Program-made: the position numbers and the translations under genes
The notes under the pieces: generated by a model
Told to the model about the DNA's origin: nothing
Databases searched by the model: none
The model's input: only the letters and a program-made list of their open reading frames with translations
Assembly (NCBI GenBank): GCA_002403295.1
Contig: DHHN01000080.1
Location: 4,334 to 10,164, forward strand
Direction: 5' to 3'
DNA from: a bacterium UBP1_UBA4771
GTDB taxonomy: Bacteria > Krumholzibacteriota > Krumholzibacteriia > Krumholzibacteriales > Krumholzibacteriaceae
Length of the DNA stretch: 5,831 nucleotides
Shown here: in pieces, positions 1 to 5,451 of the stretch
How the letters are laid out: the number at the start of each line of letters is the position of its first letter
How positions within the stretch are numbered: position 1 is the first letter of the stretch

Positions 1-9
1 GCGCGAAAA

Positions 10-35
10 CCCGAAAAGCTCTCCCGAAAAGCTCT
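10..35. repeat. 13-bp tandem direct repeat, two copies
   Basis: CCCGAAAAGCTCT occurs twice head to tail (10-22 and 23-35) with no mismatch. A shorter CGAAAA just before it (4-9) may be a decayed third unit. It lies in the non-coding or gene-edge stretch left of the small lipoprotein gene. No ATG, GTG or TTG start for a minus-strand gene exists in bases 1-91. A plus-strand gene entering from the left could end at the TAA at 53-55, in which case the repeat would be coding; this cannot be decided here. Nothing else is recognisable in bases 1-69. Confidence 0.6.
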
Positions 36-69
36 TCCCGCGGCCTCGGCGATAACGAGCCCTCGAGCC

Positions 70-88
70 GCGATCTCCCCGAGATCGC
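70..88 (-). terminator. Stem-loop just after the small lipoprotein gene
   Basis: GCGATCTC (70-77) and GAGATCGC (81-88) form a perfect 8-bp stem with a 3-nt loop. The stem begins three bases after the TGA stop of the lipoprotein gene (92-94). No T-run follows on either strand, so it is not a classical intrinsic terminator. It may be a U-tract-less terminator or a 3'-end mRNA-protecting hairpin. The inverted repeat is certain; the termination role is inferred from its position. Confidence 0.4.
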
Positions 89-91
89 CCC

Positions 92-487
92 TCATGGCGC
101 GGGACGGATGGAATCCTCGACGAACCGCACCGCGATCGGCCTCGCCCGCGGGTCGGCGATCTCGACCCACTCGAACCGCTCGATCCCCTTCACGGGGTCC
201 TTCTCGTAGCGCGCCTTCCAGTGAAGCCTCTCGCCCTCGGTCCAGTTGGGGCTGTGCGGAACGAAGATGTCGCTGTCGAATATCTGGACGGTCGTGATGT
301 TCCCTTCCTTGACGAGATACTTGAGCACCCGCGAGATGAACGTCCTGTCGGCGAGCGCCGCCTCGGAGAGATAGACGATCCTCGTGTTGCCGAAGGACGC
401 GACGAGGGACCACCGGTGCTTCGCGGGCCGCGTGTCGCACGCGGCCAGAAGGGCGAGGCACAGAATGGGAATCAGACATGCGCGCAT
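92..487 (-). CDS. Small orphan lipoprotein, 131 aa
   Basis: The family is not recognised. The protein starts with Met-Arg, a hydrophobic core and a lipobox ending LLAAC, so signal peptidase II should cleave before Cys17 and the cysteine should be lipidated. The mature part is about 115 residues with no membrane segment. It looks like one compact alpha/beta domain: a strand near RIVYL (36-40), a helix at about 43-60, a strand TVQIF (66-70), then an aromatic stretch around NWTEGERLHWKARY (81-94). Residue +2 after the cysteine is Asp, which in E. coli means inner-membrane retention. The start at 487 is chosen because a strong GGAGGT lies six bases upstream and the signal peptide begins there. 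The frame stays open for 27 codons further upstream, but that stretch is Arg/Gly-rich with no better start. It lies 86 bp after arfB in the same direction, with no clear promoter between. It is a real gene of unknown role. Confidence 0.82.
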   Translation of the reverse strand: MRACLIPILCLALLAACDTRPAKHRWSLVASFGNTRIVYLSEAALADRTFISRVLKYLVKEGNITTVQIFDSDIFVPHSPNWTEGERLHWKARYEKDPVKGIERFEWVEIADPRARPIAVRFVEDSIRPAP

Positions 488-493
488 CGAGCC

Positions 494-499
494 ACCTCC
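494..499 (-). promoter_or_regulatory. Strong ribosome binding site fixing the lipoprotein start
   Basis: On the minus strand GGAGGT sits six bases before the ATG at 487. It decides the start of the small lipoprotein against the longer open frame reaching 568. Confidence 0.75.
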
Positions 500-573
500 C
501 CGGAATAACCGGCGCTCGCGGCCCATCCCGCGCGATAGCCCTGCGGGTGCCGCCGTTCGAGTACACAATGCCG

Positions 574-999
574 CTATCCGTCGTCGGCGCCTTTCGCCCG
601 GCGCCCGGCCTTCGTGCGCGAGCGCCGCCGCTTCGATTCGAGACGGCGCTCCCTCGACGCGGCGCTCGGTCTCGTCTTCCGGCGCTTTTTGGGCGGCACG
701 GCCGCGCGGCGCACGAGCGCGACGAGCCGCTCGACGGCGTCGCGCCGGTTCGCCGTCTGCGTCCTATGCCGTTCGGCGCGGATCGTGAGCACGCCGTCCT
801 CGCCCGCCCGCCGCCCCGCGAGCGCCAGCAGCCGTGCCCGGACATCCTCCGGCAGTGAAGGCGAGCGCCGGGCGTCGAACCGCAGACGGACGGCTGTCGC
901 GACCTTGTTCACGTTCTGCCCGCCCGGTCCCGACGAGCGGACGAATTCGAAAGCGAGCTCCGACTCGTCGAGGCCGATGTCCCGGGTCACTACGATCAT
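574..999 (-). CDS. arfB: Alternative ribosome-rescue factor ArfB (YaeJ-type peptidyl-tRNA hydrolase)
   Basis: ArfB enters the A site of ribosomes stalled at the end of a broken mRNA and hydrolyses the peptidyl-tRNA. The 141-residue length matches E. coli YaeJ (140). The start MIVVTRDI resembles the YaeJ start. The catalytic GGQ is at residues 26-28 within SSGPGGQNVNK, the class I release-factor-like signature. The codon-recognition domains of RF1/RF2 are absent. Residues about 98-137 form a Lys/Arg-rich tail with SRERRLESK, close to the E. coli ASKERRLASK; this tail is the part known to enter the empty mRNA channel. The ATG at 999 has AGGGG six bases upstream. It lies 153 bp beyond the barrel gene and a stem-loop, so it is probably transcribed separately. 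A possible extended -10 (TG-A-TACCAT, minus strand, TACCAT at 1060-1055) has no convincing -35. The function call is firm. Confidence 0.95.
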   Translation of the reverse strand: MIVVTRDIGLDESELAFEFVRSSGPGGQNVNKVATAVRLRFDARRSPSLPEDVRARLLALAGRRAGEDGVLTIRAERHRTQTANRRDAVERLVALVRRAAVPPKKRRKTRPSAASRERRLESKRRRSRTKAGRRAKGADDG

Positions 1000-1117
1000 G
1001 ATGCGCCCCTGCTGATCAACGCCGCCGTTCCTTCCGTCGAGACCGCCGGCTCGAATGGTATCATGGGGGATTCGCGGGCATACAGGGATTTTGTCCGCGC
1101 GGGTTTCGTTCTCGGGG

Positions 1118-1142
1118 GCCGCGCGGCGTTCGATCGCGCGGC
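1118..1142 (-). terminator. GC-rich stem-loop ending the transport operon
   Basis: GCCGCGCG (1118-1125) and CGCGCGGC (1135-1142) form a perfect 8-bp all-GC stem around a 9-base loop. It begins ten bases past the stop of the barrel gene (1153-1155). The minus strand has no T-run after it, so it is terminator-like rather than a textbook intrinsic terminator. It is well placed to separate the transport operon from arfB. The rest of 1000-1152 holds only the arfB leader. Confidence 0.45.
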
Positions 1143-1152
1143 GGGATCCACG

Positions 1153-2478
1153 TCAGAAGAAATATCTCCCGCGGAGCTCGATGCGCCACTCGTTGAGCCG
1201 CTCGCCGAAGTCGGTGTTGTCGCCGCCGGTCGTGATGACTCCTTGCACCCGGACGTCGAGATTCGTCACCGGGCTGTACGAGAGCTCCGGCATGAACGAG
1301 GCGCTGCCGTCGGCGAGGTTCACGATCGAGACCGCGGCGGGCACGAAATAGAGGATGTCGAACGGCTCCTTCCAGCTCGCGCGCAGGTACACGTAGTCCC
1401 GCCCGGGGTGCGGCCGCCCGAGCACCGTGCCGGCGATGCGTCGCGCCTCCACGAGCGGGGCGCATTCCCCGGATTCGACGAAGGCGTCGTACGCGCAATC
1501 GACGAGCATATAGTAGCGCTCGAGATCGTCCGCGCGGATGCCGCCGCCGTCGTGGTAATACTCGGCGATGAAGGTGATCTCGCTCGAGGTGAGCCACCGC
1601 ACGCCCGCGAGCGCCGCCACCGCGTTCGATTTCTCGACGGAGAGCGCGCCGGCTTCGTCGAACGACGGAACTTCGGCGTCCGTCGTCAACGAGATCTCGC
1701 CGTGGATCGCAAGGTTGGATCGCAGATTGCGGGCGACATCCATCCCGAACCTCGCGCTCCGGCTCTTCCCGACGAACACGGCGAGATCGACGTCGGTGTT
1801 CCAGATGAGCGCGTAGATCTTCGCCGCCGCGTTCACGCGTCCGCCGGCGCCGAAATCGTCGTTCAGGTTGTCCGCCGCGGGGAGGATGACGGGGGTCACG
1901 GCGAGCGTCGCGAGCGGCCCGTCGAAGCTCCGTATCCAATCGGCGGCGAGCACCGTGTACCCCACGAGCGCCTCCTCGGGATCCTCGACGTCCTTCGGCC
2001 GCTGCACGAAGCCGATCGGATTCCACGCGTACCCGACCCCCCACTTGATGGATTTTTTCCCGGCGTCGATCGAGAGGCCGGGAGCCGGACGGAGCGAGAG
2101 GTACGCTTCCATGAGCACCGCGCTCCGCTCCCAATCCGAATCTTCGTGCCGCGCCTGACCCTCGGCCCTTCCATGGAACGACGCGATCCCCGCGCGGTAG
2201 AGCCCCTCGAGACGGAGCGCCGCGTCGTACCGGCGGTAGTATTTCGCGTCGTTCGGATAGAGCGCGCGGAGCCGGTACGCCGCGGCCTCCCGGTCGCGCG
2301 CGGCGAGCATGGGCGAGAGCTCGACGAAGCCCCCGATGCTGTATGGCTTTGTTTCGACGGACCGTTCGAGAGCGGAGAAATCGATCTCGTAATCGTCCTG
2401 CGCCCGCCCGGGCGCGGGAACGGTCGAGAGCGCCGCCGCGATCGCCGCGGCGGCGAGGACGCGGACCCATCGAGTCAT
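1153..2478 (-). CDS. Outer-membrane beta-barrel protein, 441 aa, paired with a LolA-like protein
   Basis: The predicted role is the outer-membrane end of the transport route encoded upstream. The N-terminus is a Sec signal peptide with Arg residues, an Ala-rich core and likely cleavage after Ala26 (GRA/Q). The body alternates polar and hydrophobic residues in amphipathic strands (for example 120-130, 218-236, 299-308, 360-368, 430-441). It ends RYFF with a C-terminal Phe, the usual BAM recognition signal. A stretch around 137-160, with GKKSIKWGVGY then NP, resembles the G-K/R-x-x-x-x-W-G ... N-P motif I know from DUF1302-like outer-membrane proteins; this resemblance is from memory. Cys328 and Cys339 flank a probable loop. 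The ATG at 2478 overlaps the previous stop as ATGA and has GGAAGG six bases upstream, so it is probably translated by coupling. The barrel call is good; the exact family and cargo are not known. Confidence 0.8.
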   Translation of the reverse strand: MTRWVRVLAAAAIAAALSTVPAPGRAQDDYEIDFSALERSVETKPYSIGGFVELSPMLAARDREAAAYRLRALYPNDAKYYRRYDAALRLEGLYRAGIASFHGRAEGQARHEDSDWERSAVLMEAYLSLRPAPGLSIDAGKKSIKWGVGYAWNPIGFVQRPKDVEDPEEALVGYTVLAADWIRSFDGPLATLAVTPVILPAADNLNDDFGAGGRVNAAAKIYALIWNTDVDLAVFVGKSRSARFGMDVARNLRSNLAIHGEISLTTDAEVPSFDEAGALSVEKSNAVAALAGVRWLTSSEITFIAEYYHDGGGIRADDLERYYMLVDCAYDAFVESGECAPLVEARRIAGTVLGRPHPGRDYVYLRASWKEPFDILYFVPAAVSIVNLADGSASFMPELSYSPVTNLDVRVQGVITTGGDNTDFGERLNEWRIELRGRYFF

Positions 2479-3203
2479 CGTATGCCTTCCAGCTTCGGCA
2501 TGAAGGTGAGCGTGAAGACCTCGTCCGCGATGCTCCGTTCCTTGATCGAGATCGAGATCATGATCGACTTGTATCCCTTATAGAGGGGGCTGTCCGTCTC
2601 GATCACGGCCGGGCGCCTGCGCCCGCCGTCGAACGGCCGCATCTCCTTGAAGTGAAGCGTCTTGATGAGAAGCCCCGTCGCGGCGTAGCACTCGATGGAG
2701 ATCGGAACGAGCTCCTTCGCGTCGACGGTCATCGTGAGCCGGTCGTACGCCACGTACTGCGTCTTCGCCTTGAGATGCAGAACGTAGGTCGCGCCGAGAT
2801 CTTCCATGCTCTCCACCGAGTATTCGGTCCGGTAATCGAGACGCATGATGTCGGCGTTGTTGAAGACGCCGCCCACGACCGACTGGAGGCTCGTGATGCG
2901 GATGGGCTTTCCCACAGCCGGGATGAAGAGCCACATGTTTTCACCGAGCCGGAGCGTCGTCCTGCCCTTCTCGCTCTCCGGAGCGAGGAACAGGGATGCC
3001 ACCTTGTCGTGCCCCTTCTTCACGGTGTAGAGCGTGAACTCGCGCTTGCTGCCGTCCGGCTCTATGTTGACGAGCTTTCGATACGACTCGTAGGTCTCGG
3101 GCGCGAGGTTCCGGTCGACCGCGGCGAGTATCTTTTCGGGCTCCATCGCGCGCGAGGCCGAGGCCGCCGCGAGCATCGCGAGGATGATGAAGATGTTTCG
3201 CAC
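2475..3203 (-). CDS. LolA-like periplasmic carrier ('outer membrane lipoprotein-sorting protein' family)
   Basis: The 242-residue protein has a cleavable signal peptide (hydrophobic 4-14, cleavage probably after Ala19 in SRA/M) and no lipobox, so it should be soluble in the periplasm. The mature part fits the LolA-like fold of the COG2834 / PF17131 group: an N-terminal helix (EKILAAVDRNL), then mainly beta strands. The family-typical stretch is at about 88-123, with MWLFIPAVGKPIRI followed by VFNNADIMRLDY. Such half-open barrels bind acyl chains of lipoproteins or lipids. The start is GTG at 3203, supported by AAAGGA six bases upstream and by the signal peptide beginning there. Its stop overlaps the ATG of the barrel gene, so the two are probably made in equal amounts and may interact. 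It is unlikely to be the housekeeping LolA, given the partner barrel and the sequence group. It carries a single cysteine (172). Confidence 0.85.
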   Translation of the reverse strand: MRNIFIILAMLAAASASRAMEPEKILAAVDRNLAPETYESYRKLVNIEPDGSKREFTLYTVKKGHDKVASLFLAPESEKGRTTLRLGENMWLFIPAVGKPIRITSLQSVVGGVFNNADIMRLDYRTEYSVESMEDLGATYVLHLKAKTQYVAYDRLTMTVDAKELVPISIECYAATGLLIKTLHFKEMRPFDGGRRRPAVIETDSPLYKGYKSIMISISIKERSIADEVFTLTFMPKLEGIR

Positions 3204-3294
3204 GTCGCTTCCTTTCGATCTCGTGTCCGCTTCCCCGCGCCGCGCGCCCCGTCCGTCCGGCCGCGCGGGCTCCCGTCCGCACGGGGATGCCGCG
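3204..3294 (-). other. 91-bp gap inside the transport gene cluster
   Basis: This gap separates the permease stop from the GTG of the LolA-like gene. It is very GC-rich. A 5-bp stem with a 4-base loop (CCCGT 3272-3276 / ACGGG 3281-3285) lies about nine bases after the permease stop. The Shine-Dalgarno of the next gene (AAAGGA) occupies 3210-3215. I see no convincing promoter, so read-through from the ABC genes is the simplest reading. The hairpin could reduce expression of the downstream pair or stabilise mRNA ends. Confidence 0.45.
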
Positions 3295-4542
3295 CTACAC
3301 GTGCCCGAGCGCCTCGATCGGCTCCATCCGCGACGCCTTCCACGCGGGCTGCAGGCTCGCGACGACCGCCACGACGATCACGAGCGCCGCCGTCGTCAGC
3401 ATCTCGGGGCCGTCGATGACCGGCGCGAGCAGGAGGTTGTCCTGCTGCCCGAAGGCGAAGGGTATCTTCGCCGCGTTGAGGATCGCGATGACGGCCGCGC
3501 CCACGAGCGATCCGGCCGCCGCTCCCGTCACGCCGAGGAGCAGCCCCTCGGCGAGAAAGAGCGAGAGGATCCGCCGGGGGAGCGTGCCGATGGCGGCGAT
3601 CGTTCCGATCTCCCTCACCCGCTCGTACACGGCCATGATCATGACGCTGAGAATGCTGATGAGAACGACCGTTATGAGGAGGATCCGAATGAAGAAACTC
3701 AGTGCGTCGATCATCCTCGCGATATTGGAGAACGGGCTCAGCTTCTGCCACGTGTTCGCCATGAGAGCCGGCGAGCCGTCTTTCGTCTTGAGATCCGAGA
3801 GGTTCGCCTCGAGACGGTCGCGGACGGCGTCGATGCGATCGAACCGCGCGACCCGCACCGCGTACTCGCTCGCCTCCTCGCCCGTTATCCGCAGGATCTC
3901 GCGCGCGTCCTCGATGTGGACGTACCCGTCACGGCCGCCGGGCCCCGTGGCGCTCTCGAGAATGCCGGCGACGACGAAGGTCTTCCCGTTGACCGAGCCG
4001 TCCCGGTTCGTCGCGACGAGCACGACGGTGTCGCCCACCTTGACGCCCATGCCTCTCGCGATGAGCACGGGCACGAGTATCGAGCCGCGCCCGAGAACCC
4101 CGGGATCCTTCGACCCGGATACGATCCGCGAGAGCAGCAGCGGACAGGTGCGGAACTCCTTCCCGGGATCGACGCCGTTCACCCGGATGTTCGTCGTCTC
4201 CTCGAAGTTGCTGAACGCCGCGCCGAACTTGAGGCGCGGCGAGAACGCCTCGATGCCTTCGGTCGAGAGCAGCGCCTCCTCGAGCTTCTTCGTCTGGCCC
4301 GGCTGCATGTTGAGATGCAGGGGAAGATTCTCGATGGCCGCGAGGTACCCGCGCCGGTGCACCTGCAGATGCCCGAGGAACGAGTCCGTGATGTTGCCGA
4401 CCATCATGTTCTTGAAGGAGCCGCTCACGGCGGAGAAGACGAGATAGAAGACCACGCCGACGGCGATGAGGGCGACGGTGAGGGCCGTCCGCCGCTTGTA
4501 CCTGAGGAGATTCCGGGCGCCGATCCTGAAGACGTTGCCCAT
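3295..4542 (-). CDS. ABC transporter permease, FtsX/MacB/LolC-type, 415 aa
   Basis: This is the inner-membrane half of a type VII (MacB/LolCDE-like) ABC transporter. These use ATP to drive periplasmic movements rather than to pass cargo through a pore. The layout is typical of the fold: TM1 at about 19-41 after a basic start (ARNLLRYKRRTA), a large MacB_PCD-like periplasmic domain at 42-280, then TM2 (about 283-305), TM3 (330-357) and TM4 (382-397). After TM2 comes the conserved coupling segment YERVREIGTIAAIG, which contacts the ATPase. The C-terminus has the characteristic PAWKASRMEPIEALGHV ending. The length matches LolC/LolE (about 400-415). Only one permease is encoded, so it probably acts as a homodimer. 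The ATG at 4542 lies 3 nt after the ATPase stop, with AGGGGG ten bases upstream, inside the ATPase end; translation is likely coupled. LolC/E versus MacB-like identity cannot be settled by eye. Confidence 0.92.
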   Translation of the reverse strand: MGNVFRIGARNLLRYKRRTALTVALIAVGVVFYLVFSAVSGSFKNMMVGNITDSFLGHLQVHRRGYLAAIENLPLHLNMQPGQTKKLEEALLSTEGIEAFSPRLKFGAAFSNFEETTNIRVNGVDPGKEFRTCPLLLSRIVSGSKDPGVLGRGSILVPVLIARGMGVKVGDTVVLVATNRDGSVNGKTFVVAGILESATGPGGRDGYVHIEDAREILRITGEEASEYAVRVARFDRIDAVRDRLEANLSDLKTKDGSPALMANTWQKLSPFSNIARMIDALSFFIRILLITVVLISILSVMIMAVYERVREIGTIAAIGTLPRRILSLFLAEGLLLGVTGAAAGSLVGAAVIAILNAAKIPFAFGQQDNLLLAPVIDGPEMLTTAALVIVVAVVASLQPAWKASRMEPIEALGHV

Positions 4543-4545
4543 GGC

Positions 4546-5241
4546 TCACTCGCCCCCTTTTCGCGAGGCGACGAGCGCGCCGTCCTCGAGCGTGTGCACG
4601 ACGTCCGCCTCGCCGATGACCCGCGGATCATGCGTGGAAAACACGAACGTCGTGCCGAGCCGCGCGGTCATGTCGCGCATCGCGGACATGATGGTCGCCG
4701 CCGTCGCGTGATCGAGATTGGCGGTCGGCTCGTCGGCGAGCACGAGCTTCGGTCCCGCGACGAGCGCCCGCGCGATGGCGGCGCGCTGCTTCTGCCCCCC
4801 CGAGAGCTGATCCGGCCGCTTGTCGCGGTGCTCCGTCATTCCGACGGCGTCGAGAAGCTCGCCGACGCGCCGGCGCCGCTCCGCTGCCGCGACGCTCTGC
4901 ACCATGACGAGCGGATACTCCACGTTCTCGTACACGGTCAGCACGGGGATCAGATTGAAGTTCTGGAAAATGAAGCCGATGTTGTCGCCGCGGAAGCGCG
5001 CCTTCTCCATCCGGCTCATGGCGGCCGGATTCTCGCCGGCGACGCTGATCGTTCCTCCCGAGGGGCGGTCGAGGCACCCGATGAGGTTGAGCAGCGTCGT
5101 CTTGCCGCTTCCCGACGGCCCCACGAAGGAAACAAGGGATCCCTCTTCGATGGAAAAGCTCACCTCCCGCAGCGCCCTCACTTCCACCTCGCCGAGGAGG
5201 TAGGTTTTCGAAAGGTTTTCCGCGGAGACCAGCCTCATCAT
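4546..5241 (-). CDS. ABC transporter ATPase, LolD/MacB-type, 231 aa
   Basis: This cytoplasmic nucleotide-binding subunit should power the adjacent permease. All motifs are intact: Walker A GPSGSGKTT (41-49, Lys47), Q-loop Gln93 in FQNFNLIP, signature LSGGQ (146-150), Walker B LVLADE (166-171) with catalytic Glu171, D-loop NLD (175-177) and H-loop His204 in STHD. Its 231 residues match LolD (about 230). The segment FQNFNLIPVLTVYENVEYPL is typical of the LolD/MacB/FtsE group. It is first in the minus-strand cluster and ends three bases before the permease. Two adjacent ATG codons are possible starts: 5241 (AAGGGAG four bases away) and 5238 (seven bases away, the better spacing); the difference is one Met. 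Its promoter should lie in 5242-5451, but no strong sigma-70 pair is visible on the minus strand. Confidence 0.95.
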   Translation of the reverse strand: MMRLVSAENLSKTYLLGEVEVRALREVSFSIEEGSLVSFVGPSGSGKTTLLNLIGCLDRPSGGTISVAGENPAAMSRMEKARFRGDNIGFIFQNFNLIPVLTVYENVEYPLVMVQSVAAAERRRRVGELLDAVGMTEHRDKRPDQLSGGQKQRAAIARALVAGPKLVLADEPTANLDHATAATIMSAMRDMTARLGTTFVFSTHDPRVIGEADVVHTLEDGALVASRKGGE

Positions 5242-5320
5242 CTCGCTCCCTTCGCGATCGTGTATGGAAGGAACCCGGCGCCCCCGGCGTTCGTATCATG
5301 AATAGTAACGCGCGAAACGC

Positions 5321-5328
5321 GGATATCC
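5321..5328. repeat. 8-bp palindrome GGATATCC
   Basis: GGATATCC is a perfect palindrome and shares the sequence CGGATAT (5320-5326) with the longer palindrome 20 bp to the right (CGGATAT at 5342-5348). The two may be related half-sites of one DNA-binding protein. An 8-bp palindrome alone could occur by chance; the shared core and intergenic position make it worth listing. Confidence 0.4.
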
Positions 5329-5340
5329 TGCGCCGAATCG

Positions 5341-5354
5341 CCGGATATATCCGG
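5341..5354. repeat. 14-bp perfect palindrome, possible operator
   Basis: CCGGATATATCCGG reads identically on both strands with no spacer. Perfect symmetry over 14 bp, in an AT-richer gap between divergent genes, is the usual form of an operator for a dimeric regulator. As RNA it could form only a strained, nearly loopless hairpin, so a DNA-level role is likelier. No regulator gene is in the window. Confidence 0.5.
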
Positions 5355-5365
5355 ACGGCGCTCAT

Positions 5366-5375
5366 TTCACGTGAA
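5366..5375. repeat. 10-bp palindrome TTCACGTGAA, possible operator
   Basis: TTCACGTGAA is a perfect palindrome centred on CACGTG. It covers the position where a -35 hexamer would fall for the rightward TATAGT (5394-5399, 17-bp spacing gives GTGAAT at 5371-5376, a poor -35). A weak -35 overlapped by a palindrome fits either a repressor site or an activator-dependent promoter. Confidence 0.4.
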
Positions 5376-5393
5376 TTCCGGTGGCCCGTGCCG

Positions 5394-5399
5394 TATAGT
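5394..5399 (+). promoter_or_regulatory. Candidate -10 element for the TPR lipoprotein gene
   Basis: TATAGT matches five of six bases of the sigma-70 consensus TATAAT and lies about 52 bases before the ATG at 5452. No good -35 is found at 16-18 bp spacing, so this is a tentative promoter. Sigma specificity in this lineage is not known. Confidence 0.35.
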
Positions 5400-5451
5400 A
5401 GCGCCAAATCGCGTCCGGCGTCCAACGGCATCGACACGAAGCGGGTGAATC

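Larger units (their letters stand above)
5242..5451. promoter_or_regulatory. Divergent intergenic control region
   Basis: These 210 bp lie between the 5' ends of the ATPase gene (leftward) and the TPR lipoprotein gene (rightward), so at least two promoters are expected here. The stretch is visibly richer in A/T than the genes. It holds three perfect palindromes (5321-5328, 5341-5354, 5366-5375) and a rightward -10 candidate TATAGT (5394-5399). Leftward, TACTAT (minus strand, 5307-5302) is a weak -10 candidate without a recognisable -35. No riboswitch or small RNA is recognised. Confidence 0.55.

Noticed and set aside
488..568. A 27-codon N-terminal extension of the small lipoprotein
   Set aside because: It would bury the signal peptide and the GGAGGT site inside the gene, and the added residues look random.
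1061..2470. A 469-codon minus-strand frame overlapping the barrel gene in another phase
   Set aside because: Its translation is Arg/Gly-rich noise, while the overlapping frame encodes a coherent exported barrel with a coupled start.
1063..2583. A 506-codon open frame on the plus strand opposite the barrel gene
   Set aside because: It has the same phase relation to the barrel gene as the longer antisense frame has to the ABC genes, and the same charged low-complexity composition. The barrel frame has a signal peptide, amphipathic strands and a C-terminal Phe.
3272..3285. The small hairpin after the permease as a transcription terminator
   Set aside because: The stem is only 5 bp with no T-run, and the following genes probably depend on read-through. 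It is mentioned within the gap entry only.
2343..3419. A 358-codon open frame on the plus strand opposite the LolA-like gene
   Set aside because: It is again in the wobble-shadow phase of the real gene, Arg/Glu/His-rich, with no domain and no ribosome binding site that I can see.
4546..5241. Calling the ATPase lolD or macB, and the permease lolC, lolE or macB
   Set aside because: The motifs are common to the whole group and the neighbourhood is not that of either canonical system, so a gene symbol would claim more than the sequence shows.
3184..5301. A 705-codon open frame on the plus strand, opposite the ATPase and permease
   Set aside because: Its first codon position lies over the wobble position of the real minus-strand genes. 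All stop codons begin with T, which would need A at those wobbles, and A is rare there in GC-rich genes, so the frame stays open passively. The translation is a low-complexity run of Arg, Glu, Asp, His and Ala with no motif.
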